64,000 nucleotides of DNA, from contig CAKZLY010000002.1 of assembly GCA_937127445.1 (NCBI GenBank), positions 1 to 64,000 of the forward strand, read 5' to 3'. The notes beneath the pieces were generated by a model that saw nothing but the letters and a program-made list of their open reading frames with translations, was not told where the DNA came from and did no database searches. This DNA is from Eximiradius sp. GTDB lineage: Bacteria > Bacteroidota > Ignavibacteria > Kapaibacteriales > UBA2268. Shown one piece after another: positions 56,938-64,000 of this stretch (position 1 is its first letter; each line of letters opens with the position of its first letter). The translations under genes and the position numbers were made by a program.

Positions 56938-59209
56938 AGAAATTATCCTTAATGTTTTTCGAAATAGAAAAAATAAATGTAGTCCCCTTGTTTAATTCGG
57001 ATTCGAAGGTAATCCAACCATTATGGCGTTGAACGATACGTTGGCAAATAGCGAGTCCAATTCCATTGCCAGGGAATTCATCACGAGTATGTAGTCTTTG
57101 GAAAATTTTAAATATTCTATCCTTGAATTGGTTGTCAATTCCAATACCGTTATCCTGTACTTTAAAAATATATTCACTATCGTTTTCATCAGAAGAAATT
57201 AAAATTTCGGGTCTTACATCATTTTTTGAGAATTTCAGGGCATTGTTGATTAAATTTAATAAGAGCTGAAAAATTTGCCCTTCGTCGCAAATTATTTCTT
57301 CCGGAAGTTCATTGAAATATATACATGCTTTTTTGTCTCTAATAACTAATTTTAAATTATCGATAACCTTGCTGACAAGATTGTTCATATTCACAGGTTC
57401 AAATTTCCCGGGACGGGTATTAATCCGCGAATAGGACAACAAATCATTCACCATTTGCTGCATTCGTATAGAACCATCAATTGCAAAATCAACAAATTCA
57501 GTAGCTTCTTTGCTGAGTGAACTGAAATATCGCGATTTGAAAAGTTGCAAGAAACTACTAATCATCCGTAAAGGTTCTTGCAAGTCATGAGAAGCAACAT
57601 AAGCAAATTGCTGCAATTCTTCATTTGAACGTAAGAGTTTGCTCAATAATATTTTTTCCTTCTCTTCGAGTATTCTTCTTTCATGAATATCTTGCAAACT
57701 GCCAGCAACCCGGGTTGGCATATCATTTCCTTCTTTTATGATTTTGCCTCTAACCAAATACCACCTATAATTATTACTATTCGATTTCAAACGGAATTCC
57801 AAAACAAACGGCAAGAACTGGATGAAATGATTTCGAACAGTCTCAATTACATAATTTATATCGTCAGGGTGAATTAAATTTAATATATAAGAATTATTGA
57901 AAAGGCTTTCTTCCGCATCAATTTCAAGCATACTCTTTAACTTAGGGGACAACCAAAATTGTTTTTGCTGGACATCCCAATCCCATAAACCATCATTAGA
58001 ACCTTCAACAGCGAGCTCGTATCTTTGCTGAGTTTCAATTAGTTGTTTTCTTAATTCTCGAGCTACAGTAATATCTCGAAATATCAACCAATACCCATTA
58101 GTATTGCCGAAAAAATCTTTTTTTGTCCAAATTTTAGCATTAAGAATAATCTTACTACCATCTTTTTTATAAATTAATATTTCGTCAATAAAACTATATT
58201 CTTTATCAATATCAAGAGTTTGAATTGAGCTAATAATATCTTGTATTAATTTTCCTTTAACTTCAGAATAAGTCATTTCAACCATTTCGCAAAAAGTCTT
58301 ATTTGCATCAATTATTTTCCACTCATTAGAAACATAAATAATGCCGTCAGAACTAGTATGGAACAAATTTTGATAAAGCTTTATTGATTCGTTCAACTCC
58401 CTCGACAAAACATTAATTTTAGTAATATCAATGAAAAATCCAAAAACACCAACTACTTTATTGTTTCTATCTAAATGCTTTGTAAATGAAATATAAAAAT
58501 CTCGAACATTATTTTCGCTGATTAATATCGAAATATCAATAATAAAAGATAAATCATCTGAGATATAAAAATTAGCAACTTGCTGTTCTAAATGAAGTAA
58601 AGAAGTCTGAGAGTTTGACCCAACTTCTGATAATTTTTTATTCAGCAGTATATTCGAATTAGTTTGAAAAATTTTATTAAAAGCACTATTCGAATTTTTT
58701 ATTATAAGATTATCATTCAAATAGATAACTGGAATAGGAATAGAATCAAAAAAGACATTGAAATAATGTTTGATTTCCTCAATTAGAGAGTTTTTTTCTT
58801 CGAATTCCGTAACATCTTGACAAAAAGTAAGATAACCTATTGTTTTACTGCTTTTGTCGCAATATTTAACGTTAATCCATTCACAAACAACAACTGACCC
58901 ATCCTTTTTGTAATTACGATTTTTACTACGGCAATTGTCTTTCGAAGATAATTCATTAATTACTTTTTGAAATAAACCAAAGTCTTGTTCATAAACAAAG
59001 TTAATTTCAAAAACCGACTTACCAATTACTTCATTTTCTTCCCAAAGAAAAATTTCTTGGGCTTTGTTGGACCACTTAACAATACGCCACTTTGTGTCGA
59101 ACAAAATAATAGGGATAGGACTATAACTAAAAAAAATATCAATAGAATAGATAGTATTATCTAACATTAAATTTGATATTTCATTTATACTGCCAATCAT
59201 TTCATTCAT
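56927..59209 (-). CDS. Multi-PAS sensor histidine kinase
   Basis: A 760-residue soluble kinase. Four PAS domains (about 20-135, 145-265, 275-385 and 395-512, the last being PAS-PAC with WDWDVQQKQFWLSPKLK) precede the kinase core. The phospho-acceptor is H541 in VASHDLQEPLRMI, the bacteriophytochrome-type H-box. The ATPase has NLINNALKFS, QDNGIGID and GNGIGLAICQRIVQRH. There are no transmembrane helices and no GAF/PHY chromophore domain, so the signal is cytoplasmic and unknown. The gene is five bases downstream of a lone receiver gene and overlaps the next receiver. Confidence 0.93.
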   Translation of the reverse strand: MNEMIGSINEISNLMLDNTIYSIDIFFSYSPIPIILFDTKWRIVKWSNKAQEIFLWEENEVIGKSVFEINFVYEQDFGLFQKVINELSSKDNCRSKNRNYKKDGSVVVCEWINVKYCDKSSKTIGYLTFCQDVTEFEEKNSLIEEIKHYFNVFFDSIPIPVIYLNDNLIIKNSNSAFNKIFQTNSNILLNKKLSEVGSNSQTSLLHLEQQVANFYISDDLSFIIDISILISENNVRDFYISFTKHLDRNNKVVGVFGFFIDITKINVLSRELNESIKLYQNLFHTSSDGIIYVSNEWKIIDANKTFCEMVEMTYSEVKGKLIQDIISSIQTLDIDKEYSFIDEILIYKKDGSKIILNAKIWTKKDFFGNTNGYWLIFRDITVARELRKQLIETQQRYELAVEGSNDGLWDWDVQQKQFWLSPKLKSMLEIDAEESLFNNSYILNLIHPDDINYVIETVRNHFIQFLPFVLEFRLKSNSNNYRWYLVRGKIIKEGNDMPTRVAGSLQDIHERRILEEKEKILLSKLLRSNEELQQFAYVASHDLQEPLRMISSFLQLFKSRYFSSLSKEATEFVDFAIDGSIRMQQMVNDLLSYSRINTRPGKFEPVNMNNLVSKVIDNLKLVIRDKKACIYFNELPEEIICDEGQIFQLLLNLINNALKFSKNDVRPEILISSDENDSEYIFKVQDNGIGIDNQFKDRIFKIFQRLHTRDEFPGNGIGLAICQRIVQRHNGWITFESELNKGTTFIFSISKNIKDNFYEL

Positions 59210-59214
59210 ATCAG

Positions 59215-59580
59215 TTAAATATCGGAATTACATTCATAAAATTGAATAAGTTCAATAAAGACACTCCAATCCATAGGTTTATTAAGAAAATCAGTAGCTC
59301 CAAAATTAAATGCTTCTTTAATTATAGCCTGGTTTGGTGAGCCTGAATATAAGATAAAGACTATATCATCGTTCATTGCTTTTAAGTTCTTGAGTAAATC
59401 AATACCGTTAATATTTGGCATAAAGTAATCACAAAGCACAACATCGTATTTGTATGGCATATAGCTATCGAGAGCTTCTCTCGCATCATCAAATGCATCA
59501 CACTCGTAACCATTAATTTCTAATGCATTTTTTAACATTTCGAGTGTCGAGTTATCATCATCAACAATAAGTATTCTCAT
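59215..59580 (-). CDS. Single-domain response regulator
   Basis: A 121-residue receiver domain: D7-D8-D9 at the start (RILIVDDDN), phospho-acceptor D51 in LCDYFMPNINGIDLL, S80 in LYSGSP and K99 in NKPMD. ATG 59580 is chosen over an upstream in-frame start because a strong GGGAGGT (59591-59585) sits four bases before it. It is the first gene of the four-gene signalling run 59580-54932 and may act as an input or phosphate sink for the kinase that follows. Confidence 0.92.
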   Translation of the reverse strand: MRILIVDDDNSTLEMLKNALEINGYECDAFDDAREALDSYMPYKYDVVLCDYFMPNINGIDLLKNLKAMNDDIVFILYSGSPNQAIIKEAFNFGATDFLNKPMDWSVFIELIQFYECNSDI

Positions 59581-59647
59581 AATTACCTCCCAAATAGTAA
59601 TCATATAGTGTAGTAATCATTATTCATAATACATACAATTAACATAC

Positions 59648-59762
59648 CATTCGAAAAGAAAAGCAAAACATTCGAATAATTAATTGATGTATAAAAAGAT
59701 ACTTGTTTTAGTCGAAACTAAAATATATCTTTCAATTTTGAACAAGTTTTCATTTTCGAATG
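59648..59762. promoter_or_regulatory. CATTCGAA repeats and dyads in a divergent control region
   Basis: CATTCGAA at 59648-59655 and 59669-59676 are direct repeats exactly 21 bases apart, two helical turns. The inverted copy TTCGAATG lies at 59755-59762. Between them lies a perfect dyad TTTTAGT-CGAA-ACTAAAA (59706-59723), itself inside ACTTGTT (59701-59707) and AACAAGT (59741-59747). The gap 59581-59908 holds no gene. It separates the signalling cluster from the ABC-permease operon and is a likely site for a regulator. Confidence 0.45.
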
Positions 59763-59854
59763 CGGAATTGAAATCTCATTTAAATTTGAATAATTATATG
59801 AAATAAAAATGAATTTTTCATTAATGAATTATTTTATAAAAAATATTAATAAAA

Positions 59855-59887
59855 TTGAAACCAATTTCTGTTAATTACGTAAATTTG
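59855..59887 (+). promoter_or_regulatory. Predicted promoter of the permease operon
   Basis: TTG (59855-59857), 22 bases, TAAATTTG (59880-59887), followed 22 bases later by the ATG at 59909 with GAGAGGTG as ribosome-binding site. Confidence 0.45.
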
Positions 59888-59908
59888 AAATGAATACTGA
59901 GAGGTGAT

Positions 59909-61138
59909 ATGAACATTCTTGAAAGTGTAAAATTAGCAATTGATTCAATTAGAGTTAACAAGCTCAGAACTTTTTTAACTCTATTGAGTATCTCAATTGG
60001 AGTATTTGCTATTATTGGAGCCGGGTCGCTCGTCGCATCCATTAATTCAACAGTTGAAGGAGAAATAGAGGCACTTGGGGAAACTACTTTCTATATATTC
60101 AAAGAACCTAAAATACAAATGGGCAATTCCTGGAGAAAATATGCAAGAAGAAAGCCTATTACTTACTCACAATATCAACAACTGAAAAATCAGTTGTCGC
60201 TTGTGTCGCTTGCTTCTGCTGTTTCAGTTTCTTCGGGACAAACTGTAAAATTTGGTAATAGCGAAACAAATCCAGATGTTAATTTGATTGGCGTCGATGA
60301 AGATTATTTTATTCTGGAAAATCGAAATTTTTCAGAAGGAAGAAATATTGTAAAAAGTGATATTATTGCAAATCGGAATGTGGCAGTTATTGGAAATGAC
60401 GTAAAAGTCAAATTATTTCCCAATATCAACCCCATCGGTAAGATGATTACAATAAAAAATCAGAAATATGAAATAATAGGCGTTCTTGAACCAAAAGGAG
60501 CAATGTTCGGGCAAAGCCAGGACAATATGGTCTTAATTCCGATCACTCATTTGCTTAATTACTTTGCTTCGTTTTGGGAATCTTCTGTTCAGATTGTATT
60601 AAGAGCACGTTCCAGAGATGTATTTAATCAGGCAATTGACGAAGCAATTGGTGTTATGAGGTTGGTTAGAAATCTAAAACCTTGGGAAGAGAACGATTTC
60701 GAAATTGAGACAAATGAATCAATTAAAGAACAGTTTTCTGGGCTTACCCAATATTTGCAATGGTTTGGATTTATCAGTGGAGGGATTGCACTAATTGCAG
60801 CTGGGGTAGGGATAATGAATATTATGTTAGTCTCTGTAAAAGAAAGAACGCGTGAAATAGGTGTGCGGAAAGCGGTTGGCGCGAAACGACGCTGGATAAT
60901 GTATCAGTTTATCATTGAAGCGATAACATTATGCCAGGTTGGTGGAGCAATTGGTATAGTTGTTGGAGTAATCGCAGGTGGCGCATTTGGATTATTGATT
61001 GGTGGGACATTTTCAATCCCTGTTGGATGGGTTGTGTTTAGTGTTATTATTTGCACATTGTTAGGAGTTATCTTTGGAGCTTATCCTGCCTGGAAAGCAG
61101 CAAAGCTTGACCCTATAGAAGCATTAAGATATGAATAA
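59909..61138 (+). CDS. MacB/FtsX-type ABC transporter permease
   Basis: A 409-residue type VII ABC permease. The first helix is at about 20-42 (FLTLLSISIGVFAIIGAGSLVAS). A large periplasmic MacB core domain spans 43-285, and three C-terminal helices (about 290-310, 335-365 and 375-397) carry the FtsX block GIMNIMLVSVKERTREIGVRKAVGAKRRWI. MacB-like permeases need an ATPase partner, which is not encoded next door, so it must be supplied from elsewhere. It starts a four-gene run; the hydrolase gene follows after nine bases. Substrate unknown: export or envelope mechanotransmission are both known in the family. Confidence 0.92.
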   Translation: MNILESVKLAIDSIRVNKLRTFLTLLSISIGVFAIIGAGSLVASINSTVEGEIEALGETTFYIFKEPKIQMGNSWRKYARRKPITYSQYQQLKNQLSLVSLASAVSVSSGQTVKFGNSETNPDVNLIGVDEDYFILENRNFSEGRNIVKSDIIANRNVAVIGNDVKVKLFPNINPIGKMITIKNQKYEIIGVLEPKGAMFGQSQDNMVLIPITHLLNYFASFWESSVQIVLRARSRDVFNQAIDEAIGVMRLVRNLKPWEENDFEIETNESIKEQFSGLTQYLQWFGFISGGIALIAAGVGIMNIMLVSVKERTREIGVRKAVGAKRRWIMYQFIIEAITLCQVGGAIGIVVGVIAGGAFGLLIGGTFSIPVGWVVFSVIICTLLGVIFGAYPAWKAAKLDPIEALRYE

Positions 61139-61147
61139 GTAATTACA

Positions 61148-61810
61148 ATGAAAAAACATCAATACTTTACTGAAAATAATATTGAAGAAGTAGCAACTGA
61201 CATTAAGAACAGGCTTGAACATTTAGAATTAGGCAAATTCAAAGAGTTTTCAATCGATGAGACTGCTTTGTTAGTGCTTGATATGCAAAATTATTTTCTA
61301 CTGGAAAAATCTCAAGCGTTTGTTCCAGCAGCAAAATCAATTGTTACAAACATTAATAAATTGATACAAATATTCAATCGCAATAATTTTCCTGTAATAT
61401 TTACTAAACACTCTAATAATGAACAGAATGCAAAACAAATGGCTGCTCGTTGGAAACATTTAACACCTGAAACTGGTATTTTAAATAAAATTTATGATAA
61501 AATTGATAAAAGGAAAGGAATTTTAATCAATAAAAATCAATATGACGCATTTTATTGCACTAATTTATTGAACATTTTACAAGAGTTAAAAATAAAGCAA
61601 TTAATTATTACGGGTGTGATTGCCAACTTGTGTGTAGAAACTACTGCACGTTCTGCATTTGTAAACGGGTTCTACACGATAGTACCAATTGATGCAACTG
61701 CTACTTATAATTTTGATTTGCATTTATCATCATTAGTTAATCTATCATTTTCAATTAATTCCACTCCTACAACAAGCGAATTGATAAACTATTTGGAGAG
61801 AAATATTTGA
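61148..61810 (+). CDS. Isochorismatase-family cysteine hydrolase
   Basis: A 220-residue hydrolase with the family triad D45 (LVLDMQNYF), K129 (INKNQYDAF) and C162 (ITGVIANLCVETTARSA). The cis-peptide segment GVIAN precedes the nucleophile. The family includes nicotinamidase, isochorismatase, N-carbamoylsarcosine amidase and peroxyureidoacrylate amidase. An N-terminal extension of about 35 residues is unusual and there is no clear metal site of nicotinamidases (DxHxxxxH), which argues against that role. The stop overlaps the next start by four bases (TTGA), and it sits in an operon with a flavoprotein and a radical SAM enzyme. Confidence 0.88.
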   Translation: MKKHQYFTENNIEEVATDIKNRLEHLELGKFKEFSIDETALLVLDMQNYFLLEKSQAFVPAAKSIVTNINKLIQIFNRNNFPVIFTKHSNNEQNAKQMAARWKHLTPETGILNKIYDKIDKRKGILINKNQYDAFYCTNLLNILQELKIKQLIITGVIANLCVETTARSAFVNGFYTIVPIDATATYNFDLHLSSLVNLSFSINSTPTTSELINYLERNI

Positions 61811-62661
61811 AGGCAATTGTTATTGGTGCAGGTCCAGCAGGATGTGCCGCAGCCATACAATTAAAACGATTTGGATTGGATATCGAATTAATCGAGCGAG
61901 ATCGAGTTGGCGGATTAGTGCAAAATGCAAATTTAATAGAAAATTATTTGGGTTTTCCAAATGGTATCACTGGAGAGAGGTTTTGCGAATTGATAAAAGA
62001 ACATATCAATAAACTTGTTATTGATGTGATTTTTGATGAAGTGACAAATATTGATTTTATCGACAATAAATTTATCATTACACTAACAAAGAATACAACA
62101 ACAAGCGATATATGTATTGTTGCCACTGGAACTAAGCCTGTTAAACTTCCGGATGAAATGATAGCAAAAGAAGCGAACAATTTAATATACTACGAAATCG
62201 CTAATTTAAAACAACAAATTTCAGATTGTAAAATAGCTGTTTTAGGAAGTGGAGATGCAGCATTTGATTATGCAGTTTCGTTATCAGATAGAAACACTGT
62301 TACAATACTAATGAGAGGAGAAAACTTCAAAGCAATTCGAACATTGGTTAACACTTGTAAAAAAATTAAGAATATTTCATTAGAAAAAAATATTCAGTTA
62401 ATAAATATTATTAGAATAAATGAAAAATTGTTGTTAAATTGCATAAGGAATAACGAGTTAGTCAATTTTGAAGTTGATTATTTGATTGTAGCAATAGGTA
62501 GAGAAAAAAATCTACCAGAGATAACTGAAGAAGCTTTAAAATCAGATAGATTATTTTTAATTGGAGATGTTGCTTCGGGAAAAAACATTAGGCAAGCATC
62601 AATAGCAGCAGGCAATGGTATTGAAGTTGCAATGAAAGTGTATTTAGCGAATAAGGATTAA
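61807..62661 (+). CDS. Thioredoxin-reductase-like FAD/NAD(P) flavoprotein lacking the redox CxxC
   Basis: A 284-residue two-domain flavoprotein. The FAD motif GAGPAG is at 7-12, the NAD(P)-binding domain starts with VLGSGDAAFDYA (about 144-155), and the C-terminal FAD contact is GDVASGKN. In thioredoxin reductase a CxTC pair lies just before the NAD domain; the corresponding stretch here reads YYEIANLK, with no cysteine pair. It therefore cannot act as a normal disulfide reductase and may pass electrons from NAD(P)H to another acceptor. The start is TTG at 61807, overlapping the hydrolase stop. The radical SAM gene begins two bases after its stop. Confidence 0.86.
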   Translation: MKAIVIGAGPAGCAAAIQLKRFGLDIELIERDRVGGLVQNANLIENYLGFPNGITGERFCELIKEHINKLVIDVIFDEVTNIDFIDNKFIITLTKNTTTSDICIVATGTKPVKLPDEMIAKEANNLIYYEIANLKQQISDCKIAVLGSGDAAFDYAVSLSDRNTVTILMRGENFKAIRTLVNTCKKIKNISLEKNIQLINIIRINEKLLLNCIRNNELVNFEVDYLIVAIGREKNLPEITEEALKSDRLFLIGDVASGKNIRQASIAAGNGIEVAMKVYLANKD

Positions 62662-62663
62662 CT

Positions 62664-63611
62664 ATGAGAGTAATAGCAGAAACAGAAAAATCAGATATTG
62701 CAACAGTGTATATTGCGGAGTTTGGACAAGGTAAATATTTAGAATTCGTTGAATCAACTCAGCCACCTATCCCAAGAGAAAAAAAATGGGTATTAATTGT
62801 ATCCACCTTATTTGGTTGCCCAATTGAATGTAAGTTTTGCGATTCAGGTTGGCAGTATTTTGGGAAATTATCTAAACACGAAATATTTCAACAAATTGAT
62901 TATATGGTTGCAAAACGCTTCCCAACACGCGAAATAAACATAGATAAATTTAAAATACAATTCTCAAGAATGGGCGAACCAACATTGAACGAAAATGTTC
63001 TCAACGTGTTAGATGAATTTGACCAACATTTTAAAGCTAAGAACTTTATCCCTTCTTTATCAACAGTTGCTCCGATTGGAAGAGATAATTTTTTTGAAAG
63101 ATTGCTTGAAATCAAAAAAAGAAAATACGATGATACGTTTCAGTTACAATTTTCAATACATTCTACAAGCTACGCTCAGAGAGACAAAATAATACCTGTC
63201 AAAAAAATGAATTTCGAAGAAATAGCGAAATATGGTGAAAATTTTTATAGTGGGAATAACAGAAAGATAACACTTAACTTTGCTCTATTTAAAGAGGCTG
63301 AAGTTGATGTAAATACTATTAGAAAGTATTTTAGTCCAGATATATTTTTAATTAAATTAACCCCCGTCAATCCAACAGCTGCTTCAAAGAATAACAACAT
63401 TGTTTCAGAAGTCTTTTCTAATTCCAATGTTTTCAATTTAGTTAGACAATTTGAAGTATCTGGATATAATGTTATATTAAGCATTGGGGAAATGGAAGAA
63501 AACAAGATTGGGAGCAATTGCGGACAGTATATTACTAATTTTTTGAAAATGCGCCAAAAATTAGATGACGCATATACATACCAGTTGATTTTCACAAACG
63601 AAAGCATATAA
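62664..63611 (+). CDS. RlmN/Cfr-like radical SAM enzyme
   Basis: A 315-residue radical SAM protein. Cluster cysteines C52, C56 and C59 (CPIECKFC) have the CxxxCxxC spacing. SRMGEPTLN (101-109) matches the GMGEP motif of RlmN, SIHS (164-167) the SAM-binding strand, and C286 in SNCGQ the methyl-carrying C-terminal cysteine of RlmN/Cfr. The second catalytic cysteine of RlmN, seven residues before the first cluster cysteine, is I45 here. The reaction may therefore differ from rRNA adenine C2-methylation. It is two bases after the flavoprotein, a possible electron donor for the cluster, and ends before a terminator. Confidence 0.87.
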   Translation: MRVIAETEKSDIATVYIAEFGQGKYLEFVESTQPPIPREKKWVLIVSTLFGCPIECKFCDSGWQYFGKLSKHEIFQQIDYMVAKRFPTREINIDKFKIQFSRMGEPTLNENVLNVLDEFDQHFKAKNFIPSLSTVAPIGRDNFFERLLEIKKRKYDDTFQLQFSIHSTSYAQRDKIIPVKKMNFEEIAKYGENFYSGNNRKITLNFALFKEAEVDVNTIRKYFSPDIFLIKLTPVNPTAASKNNNIVSEVFSNSNVFNLVRQFEVSGYNVILSIGEMEENKIGSNCGQYITNFLKMRQKLDDAYTYQLIFTNESI

Positions 63612-63631
63612 ATACAAAATTTTATAAATAA

Positions 63632-63668
63632 AATCGAATGACTGGTTATTCAGTTCATTTGATTTTTT
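63632..63668 (+). terminator. Probable rho-independent terminator after the radical SAM gene
   Basis: AATCGAATGACTG (63632-63644), loop GTTATT, CAGTTCATTTGATT (63651-63664). The arms pair with one G-U and one bulge, and a T run to 63668 follows. Confidence 0.65.
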
Positions 63669-63709
63669 AGATTTTTTAATAACTATAATACAAAATAAAT
63701 ATAACTCAA

Positions 63710-64000
63710 TTAATATCTCATCAAAGCTGTAGCAGCCTCCACAACGTCTTTTACACTCAATAGTATTTCATTTTCATAAGATTTGGCAAAACCAACTGGT
63801 GTATTCTTAGAGCCTATTCTTTTTACAGGAGCATCTAAATATTTAAACATTTCATCAGAAATAGTAGAAGCAATTTCACCACCAAATCCACCGAACACTT
63901 TATCTTCGTGGATAATAAGTGCTCGACCAGTTTTTTTAACTGATTTGGAAACTGTCTCCTTATCCCATGGAACCAAAGAGCGCAAATCAATAATTTCTGG
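63710..64000 (-). CDS. 2-oxoacid dehydrogenase E1 component, beta subunit (partial, C-terminal part)
   Basis: The last 96 residues are in the window and the 5' part lies beyond position 64000. The visible part begins PEIIDLRSLVPWDKETV and continues with KKTGRALIIHEDK and GGFGGEIASTI, then KRIGSKNTPVGFA. This is the transketolase C-terminal domain of pyruvate or branched-chain 2-oxoacid dehydrogenase E1-beta subunits. Such subunits bind and orient the ThDP-dependent E1 heterotetramer. Pyruvate is the more common substrate, but the fragment cannot distinguish it from branched-chain acids. No hairpin is obvious between its stop and the convergent radical SAM terminator. Confidence 0.9.
   Translation of the reverse strand, partial: PEIIDLRSLVPWDKETVSKSVKKTGRALIIHEDKVFGGFGGEIASTISDEMFKYLDAPVKRIGSKNTPVGFAKSYENEILLSVKDVVEAATALMRY

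Overview
The window is AT-rich, with compact, mostly intact genes and short intergenic gaps. Several markers point to a member of the Bacteroidota/Chlorobi group, most plausibly an Ignavibacteria- or Kapabacteria-like lineage. These are a type IX secretion C-terminal tail, a GWxTD-domain protein, a BatA-type von Willebrand protein, exported TPR proteins, a eukaryote-like citrate synthase, and promoters that fit the Bacteroidota -33/-7 pattern (TTTG, about 20 bp, TAnnTTTG). The cell is Gram-negative and makes meso-DAP peptidoglycan (dapD, murE with a DNPR motif, murB). The lineage is inferred from gene content, not from a marker phylogeny. I saw no rRNA, tRNA, CRISPR array or insertion sequence.

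Layout. 0-7 kb: end of a surface protein gene, two exported TPR proteins flanking ligA, a PLP transsulfuration-type enzyme, a YbbR protein and a YceI protein. 7-12.3 kb (minus strand): rex-hydC-hydB-hydA, a redox-regulated trimeric [FeFe]-hydrogenase operon with a near-palindromic Rex-like operator next to its promoter. 12.6-14.4 kb: PqqD-like protein plus dipeptidase. 14.6-25.2 kb (minus strand): isocitrate dehydrogenase family enzyme, GWxTD protein/glycosyltransferase/T9SS protein, dut, aconitase, an FGE-fold lipoprotein and ptsH-ptsI. 25.2-26.1 kb: gene-free, hairpin-rich segment. 26-33.8 kb: hybrid histidine kinase, recA-hprK-dsbD and an MFS permease. 33.8-41 kb: dapD, a STAS protein, lysS-M50 protease-murB, murE and a PAP2 phosphatase. 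41-48.6 kb: nuoJK alone, gltA, nusB, maeB, an aminotransferase and a VanX-like lipoprotein. 48.6-54.8 kb (minus strand): exported TldD-like and TldE-like proteins, a small membrane protein and BatA. 54.9-59.6 kb (minus strand): a four-gene two-component cluster. 59.9-63.6 kb: orphan MacB-type permease, cysteine hydrolase, flavoprotein and RlmN-like radical SAM enzyme. The window ends inside an E1-beta dehydrogenase subunit gene.

How the genes fit together. Aconitase, isocitrate dehydrogenase, citrate synthase, malic enzyme and E1-beta describe pyruvate and TCA metabolism. The hydrogenase with Rex offers NADH disposal when the NADH/NAD ratio rises. HPr, enzyme I and HPr kinase are present without any sugar-specific EII in view, which suggests a regulatory phosphotransfer system.

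The strongest candidates for undescribed biology are the exported TldD/TldE operon, the permease-hydrolase-flavoprotein-radical SAM operon (both redox enzymes lack expected cysteines), and the signalling cluster that contains a probable pseudokinase.
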